A stretch of DNA of 45,043 bases from an uncultured Alphaproteobacteria bacterium (GCA_905235385.1 CAJOLB010000002.1:1-45043), one strand, 5' to 3'; numbered from the stretch's first letter, positions 29,977-39,618 are shown. Numbers and translations: made by a program. The notes: generated by a model from the sequence alone, not told the origin.

Positions 29977-30714
29977 ATGCCCAACATCAAAGCCAATGTC
30001 GTTAAAAACTCTAAAATTGTTAAAGAACCGCCTTATTTGCGTGAGCTATATGCTTTTATTTACAAAAATAAAAGTATGTCGCGTTTTTTAGATGATGAAC
30101 GCATTCAGTCTCTTTTGAGCTTAGGTGCGAAAAAAGTTTTGATTGAAGATTTGCTCGAAGATGTCGGCACAAACAGTTCTGTTTTGCAAATCGGCTGTAC
30201 TTTCGGCTCTCAGATGCAAAAAACAGCCGACAAAATCGGGAGATACGGCTCATATGTTGTGGCAGATGCTTTGCCCGCTCAAATTGAGCGTTGCAGAGAA
30301 CAGCTGATTGATAAAAAGATAGATTTTGAGGTTATGGATGCCAGAAAACCTTTCAGCGCTAAATATGACACCGTGATTTGTTTTATGCTTTTGCATGAAT
30401 TGCCTGAAACATCGCGCGAAAAGGTTGTTAACAATGCTCTTGATGCCGTAAAAGAAGGCGGAAAAGCCATATTTATCGATTATAACATGCCTTCAAAATA
30501 CAATCTTTTAAGATTTTTCATGAAACCGTTCAACAGGCTCTATTTTCCTTTTACCGAAAATCTGTGGTATAAGCAAATCAGAGCTTATGCGCGCAAAGAA
30601 AATCATTTTGCGTGGTATAAAAAAACATACCGTGCAAAAATGTTTCAGAAAGTTGTTGCTCTCAGAAAGGTTGCTGATGAGAAAAAACCTGAAACAAAAC
30701 CGAGTTTTTATTAA
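29977..30714 (+). CDS. rquA: Class I methyltransferase-like protein resembling RquA (rhodoquinone biosynthesis)
   Basis: VLQIGCTFGSQMQKTADKIGRYGSYVVADALPAQIERCREQL; FMLLHELPETSREKVVNNALDAVKEGGKAIFIDYNMP; YRAKMFQKVVALRK. Recognised from memory of the family. Confidence 0.7.
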   Translation: MPNIKANVVKNSKIVKEPPYLRELYAFIYKNKSMSRFLDDERIQSLLSLGAKKVLIEDLLEDVGTNSSVLQIGCTFGSQMQKTADKIGRYGSYVVADALPAQIERCREQLIDKKIDFEVMDARKPFSAKYDTVICFMLLHELPETSREKVVNNALDAVKEGGKAIFIDYNMPSKYNLLRFFMKPFNRLYFPFTENLWYKQIRAYARKENHFAWYKKTYRAKMFQKVVALRKVADEKKPETKPSFY

Positions 30715-30815
30715 TTTTTTATGACGTTTTTAGGAAAAAATATCTTTTAAGTTGAAATGCTCAATAAAACATGTTAGAATATTTTAGATATATCGCGATA
30801 ATGGGGGCTCAGGCC

Positions 30816-32786
30816 ATGAGGTTATTTTTATTTTTAATGTTTTTTGCCTTTTCTGTTCAAGCTCAAACACAAACAGGCGGGCAGACTTTAATCGGCGGAA
30901 ATTCAAATCCGTTCTCCGTTTCAAATTTGCTCAAACGTATTGGTATTTCCCCGCTTACAAATGAGCCCGAAGAGTTTTGTCTTCAAAACAATATTGATAA
31001 TTGTGCTTTGCTCGGCTATACGGAAACAGAATGTCCCGACGGCAACGGTTTGGCTTGTCCTTTTGATTCAAGCAAATTGAATTGTTCAATTTGGAAATGT
31101 TCTGATTTGAATTTGTATGATATTCAGCCGGAGCTGACCGAATGCGTGCTTGCTGATGATGTTCTCTCGACTTACGGAATTGCTTGTCTCAGATGCCAAT
31201 GTGAGTCCGGTGCTATTGATTTATTGGGTTGCGAAGGAAAAGTTGATAACCTTTTAAATCAGGCTTCGCACTGCGTTGAATGGGGATATGTCCATTTGCT
31301 GACCGATTGTGCCGATTATATTCCCTGCCCCTCAGATCTTAATCAGGTGCGCTGTCTGCACACATCTTTATGCGAAGAAACGGTTTGTAAAAACACAACA
31401 ACCGTTCCGGCACATGCCATACCGACTTATACAAACATGACAAACTGCTCTTGCGGCGGCGAGAGACAGGTTATCACTTCTTGGACCTGTCAAGACGGCT
31501 ATCTTAAAGAGGGAGATTCTTGTGTTGCGGCGTCTTGCCAAGTCGGCGAATATGAAGGTCCGTCTACAACGCTTACCGGCATTGATGCCTCTTCCTATAA
31601 TCTTCAAGATTGTTACAATCAGTATTCTGACCGTCCGGGCGCAACGGGCGCAGGTTGGGTTAAAACCGATCCTCAAGATCGCGGTTTGAAAAACAAACTT
31701 TGCTATACATGCGCTTGCCAAATTTCAGCTTCTGTTTGCCCCTATACTGACGGCGCAGGCAACAACATCGGCGCTTACGGTAAAGGCGAAGATGCTTGTT
31801 GCGATGCTCTCTATGATGCGAGCGGAAACATTCAAACCGGTGCGCACTATCAAAGATGCGTGCGTAAATGTCCGTCTGACGTTTTTGTTCCGGAACACGC
31901 TGTTGCGACGATGTCCGAATGCGAGGCTTGCGGCGAAACAACGCAATATATTTCAAGTTGGTATTGCCCTGCTTCCGAAGGTTATAAACTCAGCGAAAAC
32001 GGCACAGCTTGTGATATTTTACAATGTCCTGTTCCTGAAAACGGCAACTACTATGACCTGAACTACAACTCTGAGTCTGATTGTTACAAGATCAATGCCG
32101 TCACACGTATCAATGAACAAGGCGGATTAGATGTTGTGGCTTATACGGAAGGTTGGGAATATATTCCAACTTCAGACTACAGCAGCAACGGACAACCCTG
32201 CCATACCTGCAGATGTACGTTAGAGGCCAATGATCCTTTGTATAAGTGGACTGTTACCGATTCAGATAACCAATCCGATGCAGAGCTTGTCGGTTTGGGA
32301 TGTAACGGCAAATACAAGTCATGCAATGTTGCTAACACACAATATGTCAAACCTTTGCCGACACACGTTTCGGAATACAACTCAAGACAAATTTGCGGTG
32401 AAACATATTATCAACTTCAAAAATGCGAAGAAGGTTATCATATTGCCGAAAACAACAAAGAATGTTTAAGAAATGATTGCTCTGACTATCCGATTGCGGA
32501 AGGCAACTGCCCTCAATTCGCTGAATGCGAAAGCTCTTGCACAAAGGGCGATGTCTCAAGTTCCGGCGGTTATATTACATTCTATAAGATTGACAGATGC
32601 TTTGACGATGTTTCAAACAACATTCACTACAAGAAAAAATATAACGCTCAAGGTTATGCTATCGGGTGTTGCGCAGAAACATGTCCGGAGGGCTATGAGC
32701 TCAACAAGACATGCGGCGCAGGACAACAAACCGATGAAGTTCAAAACGGCTGCGGCGAAACCTGCACAAAGTGCTTGGCTGATTAG
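30816..32786 (+). CDS. Large Cys-rich secreted protein, lineage-specific
   Basis: Signal peptide MRLFLFLMFFAFSVQAQ; many Cys-x-Cys/GY modules resembling the autotransporter modules. The ORF extends to 30771. Confidence 0.65.
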   Translation: MRLFLFLMFFAFSVQAQTQTGGQTLIGGNSNPFSVSNLLKRIGISPLTNEPEEFCLQNNIDNCALLGYTETECPDGNGLACPFDSSKLNCSIWKCSDLNLYDIQPELTECVLADDVLSTYGIACLRCQCESGAIDLLGCEGKVDNLLNQASHCVEWGYVHLLTDCADYIPCPSDLNQVRCLHTSLCEETVCKNTTTVPAHAIPTYTNMTNCSCGGERQVITSWTCQDGYLKEGDSCVAASCQVGEYEGPSTTLTGIDASSYNLQDCYNQYSDRPGATGAGWVKTDPQDRGLKNKLCYTCACQISASVCPYTDGAGNNIGAYGKGEDACCDALYDASGNIQTGAHYQRCVRKCPSDVFVPEHAVATMSECEACGETTQYISSWYCPASEGYKLSENGTACDILQCPVPENGNYYDLNYNSESDCYKINAVTRINEQGGLDVVAYTEGWEYIPTSDYSSNGQPCHTCRCTLEANDPLYKWTVTDSDNQSDAELVGLGCNGKYKSCNVANTQYVKPLPTHVSEYNSRQICGETYYQLQKCEEGYHIAENNKECLRNDCSDYPIAEGNCPQFAECESSCTKGDVSSSGGYITFYKIDRCFDDVSNNIHYKKKYNAQGYAIGCCAETCPEGYELNKTCGAGQQTDEVQNGCGETCTKCLAD

Positions 32787-32799
32787 CAAACGCTTATCT

Positions 32800-32838
32800 T
32801 AAAAAAAACGGCCTTATGATTTAAGGTCGTTTTTTTTA
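32800..32838. terminator. Bidirectional terminator
   Basis: aaaaaaaacggccttatgatttaaggtcgtttttttt. Confidence 0.8.
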
Positions 32839-33492
32839 TTAGTCTGAAACGATTTGAACGCCGGAGCTCGTTCCGAGCCTGTCTGCCCCTGCCCTTATCA
32901 GCTCTTCGGCCTTTTGCCTGTCTCTGATGCCGCCTGAGGCTTTCACTTTCAGCCCGTAGGGTTTTACAAGCTCTGCCATTTTTTTAACATCTTCTTCTTT
33001 TGCGCCAACACCATTTTTAACAAAGCCCGTTGACGTTTTTACAAAATCAGCTTTGGCTTCAATACACAGGATACACGCTTTTTCAATTTCGTCTGAAGAG
33101 AGCAGGTCTGTTTCTAAAATAACCTTTAGCGGCACTTTTCCGCAGGCTTTTTTAACTTCTTCGATATCTTCCAAAACATAATCCCATTCTTTGTTCTTTA
33201 TCGCCGACACATTAATGACCATATCAATTTCGTCAGCCCCGTCTTCTACGGCTTTTTGGGCCTCAAAAGCCTTAACCTGCGTCAAATTTGCCCCTAACGG
33301 AAAACCGACAACCGTTACAATCTTAATGTTTGTTCCTAAAAGATATTCTTTTGCATACTTGACATATGCCGGATTGATACAAACACCTAAAAAACCATAT
33401 TTTTTTGCCTCATCAAAAAGCTTTATAAAATCTGCTTTAACGGCATCTTGTTTTAAGAGCGTATGTTCAATATATTTTGAAAAGTCTTCCAT
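32839..33492 (-). CDS. deoC: Deoxyribose-phosphate aldolase
   Basis: YIEHTLLKQDAV, VGFPLGANLTQVKAFEAQKAVEDGADEIDMVINV, FVKTSTGF, VKASGGIRD. Start set at internal ATG 33492. Confidence 0.93.
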   Translation of the reverse strand: MEDFSKYIEHTLLKQDAVKADFIKLFDEAKKYGFLGVCINPAYVKYAKEYLLGTNIKIVTVVGFPLGANLTQVKAFEAQKAVEDGADEIDMVINVSAIKNKEWDYVLEDIEEVKKACGKVPLKVILETDLLSSDEIEKACILCIEAKADFVKTSTGFVKNGVGAKEEDVKKMAELVKPYGLKVKASGGIRDRQKAEELIRAGADRLGTSSGVQIVSD

Positions 33493-33508
33493 ATCAATTT
33501 CCTGTTTT

Positions 33509-34114
33509 TTATAGGTCGGCAATCACATCCATGCTGACAATGATGTCCGGATTTTCAACCATTCCGTTATATCCGCCGCCTTTTTTGATGTTGTCAACAT
33601 ACTCCATGCCTGATGTTACTTCGCCCCAAACGGTATATTGTCCGTTAAGCCATGGCGCATCGGCAAAACAAATAAAAAATTGGCTGTCTGCCGAATCCGG
33701 ATCCATCGCGCGCGCCATTGAGACTGTTCCGCGCTTGTGCTCTTTTTTATTAAATTCAGCCTTAAGCTTTTTACCGCTGCCACCCGTTCCGGTGCCTAAA
33801 GGGCAACCTGTCTGAGCCATAAAGCCCTCAATTACCCTATGAAATTTCAGGCCGTTATAAAAACCTTGGCGAACAAGTTCTTTAATGCGCTTAACGTGCA
33901 AGGGCGCCACATCTTCATACATTTCAATCACGACATCGCCGTCCTTGAGTTTTAAGACAATTGCATTTTCCGGATCTTTGACCTTATATGAATGTTTGAT
34001 TTTTTTGGCACGCGTTTCACTCATCGAAAGTTTTTCCGTATGCGCCTCTTCAATGTTTTTTGTTTCTGTTTTTCCAAGATTCTTTGTTTCCGTTTTCTTT
34101 AACAATTCAGCCAT
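33509..34114 (-). CDS. Cyclophilin-type peptidyl-prolyl cis-trans isomerase
   Basis: FYNGLKFHRVIEGFMAQTGCPLGTGTGG, DSQFFICFADAPWLNGQYTVWGEV. Confidence 0.92.
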   Translation of the reverse strand: MAELLKKTETKNLGKTETKNIEEAHTEKLSMSETRAKKIKHSYKVKDPENAIVLKLKDGDVVIEMYEDVAPLHVKRIKELVRQGFYNGLKFHRVIEGFMAQTGCPLGTGTGGSGKKLKAEFNKKEHKRGTVSMARAMDPDSADSQFFICFADAPWLNGQYTVWGEVTSGMEYVDNIKKGGGYNGMVENPDIIVSMDVIADL

Positions 34115-34166
34115 TTCTTTTTCCTCTTTTTTTAAATGTTAACTCTGCTTTTCATTTAGGTTTTGA

Positions 34167-35111
34167 TTATTCGTTATTCAAGATGAAATTTATTCTTTCT
34201 TCGGGCGAAAGGTTTTTGGGGTAGTTCTTTTCGATGTTTTTTATTGCTTTAACAAGCCCCGAAGAATTGGCTATTTGAATGGCAAGACCGGGCCTTGCGT
34301 TTAACTCAAGCATCATCGGACCTTTTTGTTTATCTAAAACAATATCTGCGCCTAAATAGCCCAAGCCTGTCATTTCATAGGCTTTTGCGCCAATTAAAAG
34401 ATGTTCTTTCCACATAGGTACGGCAAGCGTTTTTAAGTCAGCTTTTGTGTCGGGATGAAGCGTTATCGGTTTGTTGTGCATTACTGCCGTTAAGGTTTTC
34501 CCTGTTTTGATATCAAGACCGACGCCCACGGCGCCTTGGTGCAAGTTTGCGCGCCCGCCTGATTCTGACGTGGCCAAGCGCGTCATTGCCATCGCCGGAT
34601 AGCCTTTATAGACAATAATTCTGACATCAGGCACACCTTGATAGCTGAATTTTTCAAAAACATTGCTGAAATGAACCATCTCTTCAATAAGCGCCGTATC
34701 ATATTGACCGCCGAGGCTGTATAAACCGCTCAAAATGTTTGAAATGTGCTGATAAACCTGATTGTAACTCAAAACTTTCTCAGATGCCGTTATAAAGTGT
34801 TCACCATCCCATTTTTTGATGACAAGAACGCCTTTTCCACCACTTCCGTGAGCCGGTTTAATCACAAATTCAGGCCACCCTTGAACCATTTGTCGAAAAT
34901 TTTTTACCTCGTGCTGATATTCAATCAGGGCTATTTTTTGGGTTGTATTAATTCCTGCCTTAATTGCAAGCTCTTTTGTTTTGACCTTATCATCAACAAG
35001 CGGGTATAAGTTGCGCCTGTTTAATGCCGAAATAAACTTATAGTTTCGGGCATTCATTCCAAGAATGCCGAGTGCTTTGAGTCGTTTGGCTATTTTGAAG
35101 ACTTCAAACAT
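34167..35111 (-). CDS. ATP-grasp, alpha-L-glutamate ligase-like protein (RimK-related)
   Basis: FVIKPAHGSGGKGVLVI, LIEEMVHFS, DVRIIVYKGYPAMAMTRL, LELNARPGLAIQIANSSGL. Confidence 0.85.
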   Translation of the reverse strand: MFEVFKIAKRLKALGILGMNARNYKFISALNRRNLYPLVDDKVKTKELAIKAGINTTQKIALIEYQHEVKNFRQMVQGWPEFVIKPAHGSGGKGVLVIKKWDGEHFITASEKVLSYNQVYQHISNILSGLYSLGGQYDTALIEEMVHFSNVFEKFSYQGVPDVRIIVYKGYPAMAMTRLATSESGGRANLHQGAVGVGLDIKTGKTLTAVMHNKPITLHPDTKADLKTLAVPMWKEHLLIGAKAYEMTGLGYLGADIVLDKQKGPMMLELNARPGLAIQIANSSGLVKAIKNIEKNYPKNLSPEERINFILNNE

Positions 35112-36643
35112 TATTTACCTTTCACCAGCGGATAAAAACGTTTGAGTTCGGTTAAGCGATAGCCCGTATATGTTCCGAGCAACATCACAATAAACAATAT
35201 CACTAGGTTGATTTCATTGAATGCGAACATAAAATGTCTGATATATTCGCTTGCAATCACGAAATATGTTGAAATCGCCGTTACAAGTGTCCAAAAGATT
35301 TCCTTTCGGGCGTTCTTCGCGCCTTCTTCTTCCCATGTGATTGATATGCGTTCGATAATCCATGCCGTGATAATAATCGGGAAAAAGACGGCAGATGTGC
35401 TGATTTGCCAATCAAAATTGTGACCGATAATTGTGAGTGCTTCAATAATTAAAATCACAAATATCACAACGGACGAAATTCTCGGAACCAACAATAAATT
35501 AAGCTTTGAGAGCAGTCCTCTTAAACTGATTCCGATGCCCACAATCAAACAAAAACATATTAAACCTGAGCCCAGACCTGTTTCAACAAACGACATCGCA
35601 ACCAACATCGGTGTGAACGTTCCCATCGTCGGAACACCGACAACGTTGCGCATCAACACCACGACCAAGATGCCTAAAGGAAAGACCATCAGCCATTTTA
35701 AGATGTTTTGTTCCAAAAGCGGTAAATGGTATATCGAAAACTTATAAAGACCATCCGTTTGTGTCAGTTTTGCACGATGAGCCGCCATTTTAAACGAAGA
35801 TGTGACAGACTTTAAGACAGAGAATTTTACACTCGAATTTTCGCCGCCTTCAACATCTAAGAGTGATATTCCGCCGCGTTGGAATAAAATAAAGTTTTTA
35901 GGCAAGCCTTCCTTGGCTGTTTGAAGATCATATAAGCGCCATTTTCCCTGATCATATGCCTCTAACATCAAATCTGCCGACGAGGCTTTTTTTCCTTCAA
36001 CCAAACGAACACCGCGAACCAACCTTGCCGGCATACCTTTAAGCGCCAACAAAGAAATAATCGCATCTGCTCTATCATGCAAATTTGCCTGAACCGGCAA
36101 AAAGGCGTTCACACTTTCATTTAAAGGAGATTGATTAAACAGCAAAATCAGCTCTTGAGGCAAATTACCTTCCTGCTCAGATGCGAGCGTTAAAATATCT
36201 TCGGCAATCTGGCGTTCCTGCTCATCATAAAGCGGTTCTTCAGGAGCCAAGGGGATTTTTTCGCGCACCTTTCCCCGCGCCTCTTCATTGTCATATACCA
36301 TCAAACGATAATAAATATTTTGTTTGCCGCTTTTATTTGAGGCTTGCAAAATCATCCGTCCAGTATCTTTATCTTTTGAAACCGTGTAGTCTTTTGCGGA
36401 AACATCTTCATTTAAGATTTTAAAATCTTTTGAAACACTCGGCGTTGCAAACGAAACTTTTACATTTTCGTCGATTGCTTTAAAAGCGATATGAGCATCT
36501 ATGATAAAAACTTCCGTCGTTTTATTCGGTTTGATGCCAAAATCCCAAAATTTGATTTTGTAATATGTGCTGTATGCCGTGTATAGAATCGACAAACAAA
36601 GCAGATAAAAAAGAGTTTTTCGAACACTGAAAAAGCGTTTCAT
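35111..36643 (-). CDS. Inactive transglutaminase-like domain fused to 7 TM helices
   Basis: N-terminal anchor, periplasmic LHDRADAIISLLALKGMPARLVRGVRLVEG, then ~7 C-terminal TM helices (VLMRNVVGVPTMGTFTPMLVAMSFVETGLGSGL). Confidence 0.85.
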   Translation of the reverse strand: MKRFFSVRKTLFYLLCLSILYTAYSTYYKIKFWDFGIKPNKTTEVFIIDAHIAFKAIDENVKVSFATPSVSKDFKILNEDVSAKDYTVSKDKDTGRMILQASNKSGKQNIYYRLMVYDNEEARGKVREKIPLAPEEPLYDEQERQIAEDILTLASEQEGNLPQELILLFNQSPLNESVNAFLPVQANLHDRADAIISLLALKGMPARLVRGVRLVEGKKASSADLMLEAYDQGKWRLYDLQTAKEGLPKNFILFQRGGISLLDVEGGENSSVKFSVLKSVTSSFKMAAHRAKLTQTDGLYKFSIYHLPLLEQNILKWLMVFPLGILVVVLMRNVVGVPTMGTFTPMLVAMSFVETGLGSGLICFCLIVGIGISLRGLLSKLNLLLVPRISSVVIFVILIIEALTIIGHNFDWQISTSAVFFPIIITAWIIERISITWEEEGAKNARKEIFWTLVTAISTYFVIASEYIRHFMFAFNEINLVILFIVMLLGTYTGYRLTELKRFYPLVKGK

Positions 36644-36653
36644 GATTTTTCCT

Positions 36654-37190
36654 TTATTTTAAGGTGTTTGATAAAGATGTATCAACGATATATCTTCCTG
36701 TTAAAATATTGCGGCCGATAAGGGCTTGATATTCGAATTTCTCACGTTCTGCGAGCGTAAATTCCACATTCATTTTTTGTGCGCCGAACTTAACGTCCAA
36801 CATCACTTTCGCACGATTTTCCCTTTGTTCCGCACGCTTGATTTTTATTTTTTTAATAACCCTTTTTTCAAACTGATGTTCCTCACCCGAGGTTGTATTC
36901 ACAATCTTAAACGAAACCCACGGTTCACCGTCACGTTCAAAATATTTCACATCTTTGGCATCAACCGAAGATGTTGTCGCCCCCGTGTCCACACGCGCCA
37001 AAAAAGCTGATTTCATCGGCAATATATAAATCGGCTCGACCTCGCCGATAATATTATTCGGTCTAAGATATTTGATTTGCGGTGTTCTTTGCGATTGAGG
37101 AACAATTGCAGGAACAACGGTGTTTTTGTGTTTTAGGGCACATCCGCTTATTAAGATTAAAAATAAAAGAGCTAAAATACCTGATTTCAT
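36654..37190 (-). CDS. Retropepsin-like 'ATP-dependent zinc protease' family lipoprotein
   Basis: Lipobox LILISGC; FLARVDTGATTSSVDAKDVKYFERDGEPWVSF; ALIGRNILTGRYIVDTS. Confidence 0.85.
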   Translation of the reverse strand: MKSGILALLFLILISGCALKHKNTVVPAIVPQSQRTPQIKYLRPNNIIGEVEPIYILPMKSAFLARVDTGATTSSVDAKDVKYFERDGEPWVSFKIVNTTSGEEHQFEKRVIKKIKIKRAEQRENRAKVMLDVKFGAQKMNVEFTLAEREKFEYQALIGRNILTGRYIVDTSLSNTLK

Positions 37191-37345
37191 AAAAATCCCC
37201 GATTTGTTTAAAATTTTTTATTACTTTTACATTATTTTCTTCATTTGTGAAAAGAAAAACCCGAACAATAAACAAAATATTTATGCAAAAAAGCTTGCTT
37301 CTTTTGTCAAAATATGTTATCATAAACTTATGATGGGGAAAAGAT

Positions 37346-38374
37346 ATGAACAAAGAAGAATTACATAACAAAGCCAAGGCTTTACGCGAAAAAGTCGGTC
37401 AAAGTATAAGAAAGGCCGCCATCGGGGGGCTTGTTGTCGTAACACCTCTTGTTTCCACAAGCTCTGCATTTCCCGAAAAAAGCCAGACAGAAGACAAGAA
37501 ACCTTTACCTGTGAATACAAAAAATTCAAACTCGGCTTTGGTCGATTTCTTTGAAGATTGCTTAAAAGAAAAACCAGAGCAAAATTCTTTATCTCCGATG
37601 GGGCTTCCAACCATTGATCATCAAACCATAGAAGCGCTTGCCGAAGAAAAAACGCAAGAACTCCAGGCACAAATTATCGAAAACGTGGGACAGCTCCAGA
37701 ATGAGGTCAAGGAAGCCAAAAGAACCGGAAGAAGAAACTCTGTTGTTGCGGGTATTTTCAGCAAAGTTTCGCCGACACGTTTAAGCGGTGCTAATAATTA
37801 CTGCGTTGCCGGTGCAACCTGCGCTTATGAAAATATTGACGACCCTCTTATGAAGCAAATTTTAGATAAAATCATTGCCGACAACACAAAAACCGCCGGA
37901 GAACTTCAAGTTCGCTCGGGGCATCCTAACTTAGCTTGCGGGGCTTTCCGCGAATTTTATAAGAAGACGCTCGGTGAAAACTATGCTGACAGAAAATCGC
38001 CTTATTTTCGCCAGACACTTCAAAATTTAAAACCCGGAGATATTATTATTGTTTCTTCTACTCAAAACACCTCAAGCGGTATGCATTGCGTTACCTTTGA
38101 AAAGTATGATGAGCATGGCAATATTCGTGTTAAAAGCTTAAACAGAGAATCCGATTATTCCGTTCCTTCAAGCAGAATTTTAGCTGTTGCACAAATCTCC
38201 AATCAATTCCAAAAGATTCTGATTGAAGAGCTTGAACGCAATCCGGAGCTTGCAAAACAGTTAACACAAGAAAACGGAAAATTTGCGGCTTTGCAAAACA
38301 AAAACACAAAAACTTATGACCTTTTAGCTATGTCCGAAGTTCATGGTTTTGCTTTCTCACAAAAACAGCGTTAA
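37346..38374 (+). CDS. Putative exported papain-fold (NlpC/P60- or CHAP-like) protein
   Basis: Charged N-region plus hydrophobic AAIGGLVVVTPLVSTSSA; NNYCVAGATCAYE (candidate Cys), LKPGDIIIVSS, GMHCVTFEKYD (candidate His). Confidence 0.55.
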   Translation: MNKEELHNKAKALREKVGQSIRKAAIGGLVVVTPLVSTSSAFPEKSQTEDKKPLPVNTKNSNSALVDFFEDCLKEKPEQNSLSPMGLPTIDHQTIEALAEEKTQELQAQIIENVGQLQNEVKEAKRTGRRNSVVAGIFSKVSPTRLSGANNYCVAGATCAYENIDDPLMKQILDKIIADNTKTAGELQVRSGHPNLACGAFREFYKKTLGENYADRKSPYFRQTLQNLKPGDIIIVSSTQNTSSGMHCVTFEKYDEHGNIRVKSLNRESDYSVPSSRILAVAQISNQFQKILIEELERNPELAKQLTQENGKFAALQNKNTKTYDLLAMSEVHGFAFSQKQR

Positions 38375-39493
38375 TCTTAAAGAAACAGCCGTTCCGTAAT
38401 CTGACTTTTGATTAAGTGCCGGGTGGATATAAAATTGAAAATCAGGCGTTAAAGTCATCCATTTTGAAAAGCCCCATGCCCAATAGGCTTCAAAAACATG
38501 TTCCGTATCATGCGCCAAAGGCTCGCCGACGGCTTCTTCATTTACTTTATTTAAGGCATAGCCCAAGCCGATTTGATCAAGCGAATTTCGGTTTAAGGGG
38601 TTTAAGTAAACCACCCCGCCCGACCATGACTGCTCGATGGTGTCCATATGCCCCGAAACACCGTTAACGCGTGCAAAAACATTCCATTTTTCGCCAATAT
38701 TTTGCGACAAATTCAGCGACCAACCGTTTGTGGTTTGGGGTTGATCTTTGACGCCGGGTTGATTATAGAGCAAAACGGAAACTTGAGCCTCGCCCAGTTT
38801 GTTGGTCGGTGTCCATTCGACCTGACCGAACGTTGTGAAATGACCGTCATCAAAATTATTGACCTGAACGCTGATGGCGTCCACATTTGTGGCATCTTGC
38901 GCACCAAGTGTGAAGCTCCATTCATCATTCGGAGCAACGGTTGCAAAACCGCCGACACCGGCAATCGAATAAGTCGATGACGGGTTTTGAGAAAGAGCGT
39001 AGTTAATAAAATTGACCTGCTGATTTGAGTTGTAGTCCGATCCGTCCCAATTATAAATCGGGAATTGACCTAAACCCAAGGTGAGCCAACTCCAAGAACC
39101 GCCAAGCTGATAGTTATAATAAAGTTCGTTAAATTCATTTGTTTTATCGTCATAATCATTGATGGCGCTCACAACGCCCATACGATTGCCGATATCCGAG
39201 GCATCATGATTGCCGTAACGGATGATGGTGTATGCCGCATTAAGGCTTCCGGTGCCATATTCGTTTTTGAAGTTTGTCCAAGTAAAATAAGGATAAATAT
39301 AGGCTTGAACGGCGTTATATTTGCCCGACGGCGCACCGCGTTGGGGCATAACCGAAACATCAACGCCATAATCAAAACCGTAGTTTTTGTTGAGCCAATA
39401 TTTAAACATTGAATAGTCCGTGGAAAGCGAACGCGCGTTTGCCGTTGTTGCCAAAAGCATTGCGCTAAAGCTTAAAAGTAAACCTTTTTTCAT
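38357..39493 (-). CDS. Outer-membrane porin, OprB-like carbohydrate porin
   Basis: Signal peptide; LTLGLGQFPIYNWDGSDYNSNQQVNFINYALSQNPSSTY; C-terminal FQFYIHPALNQKSDYGTAVSLRLTLFL. Confidence 0.7.
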   Translation of the reverse strand: MKKGLLLSFSAMLLATTANARSLSTDYSMFKYWLNKNYGFDYGVDVSVMPQRGAPSGKYNAVQAYIYPYFTWTNFKNEYGTGSLNAAYTIIRYGNHDASDIGNRMGVVSAINDYDDKTNEFNELYYNYQLGGSWSWLTLGLGQFPIYNWDGSDYNSNQQVNFINYALSQNPSSTYSIAGVGGFATVAPNDEWSFTLGAQDATNVDAISVQVNNFDDGHFTTFGQVEWTPTNKLGEAQVSVLLYNQPGVKDQPQTTNGWSLNLSQNIGEKWNVFARVNGVSGHMDTIEQSWSGGVVYLNPLNRNSLDQIGLGYALNKVNEEAVGEPLAHDTEHVFEAYWAWGFSKWMTLTPDFQFYIHPALNQKSDYGTAVSLRLTLFL

Positions 39494-39566
39494 GAACTTT
39501 CTCCAATTTTTTTATCAGATTTTTCAAATATAATCTTTTTTTGATAAAAATAAAGGGGGATTTTAA

Positions 39567-39606
39567 AATAAAAAAAATCCCCGCAATTTTAACTGCGGGG
39601 ATTGAT
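39567..39606 (-). terminator. Terminator downstream of the 39619 ORF
   Basis: aaaaaaatccccgcaattttaactgcggggatt; T-run on the minus strand. Confidence 0.75.
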
Positions 39607-39618
39607 AAAATTATGATT

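Noticed and set aside
37285-37300. Shared word aaaaagcttgctt upstream of 37346 and near 41877
   Set aside because: Short, AT-rich, partly palindromic; surrounding sequence does not align convincingly.
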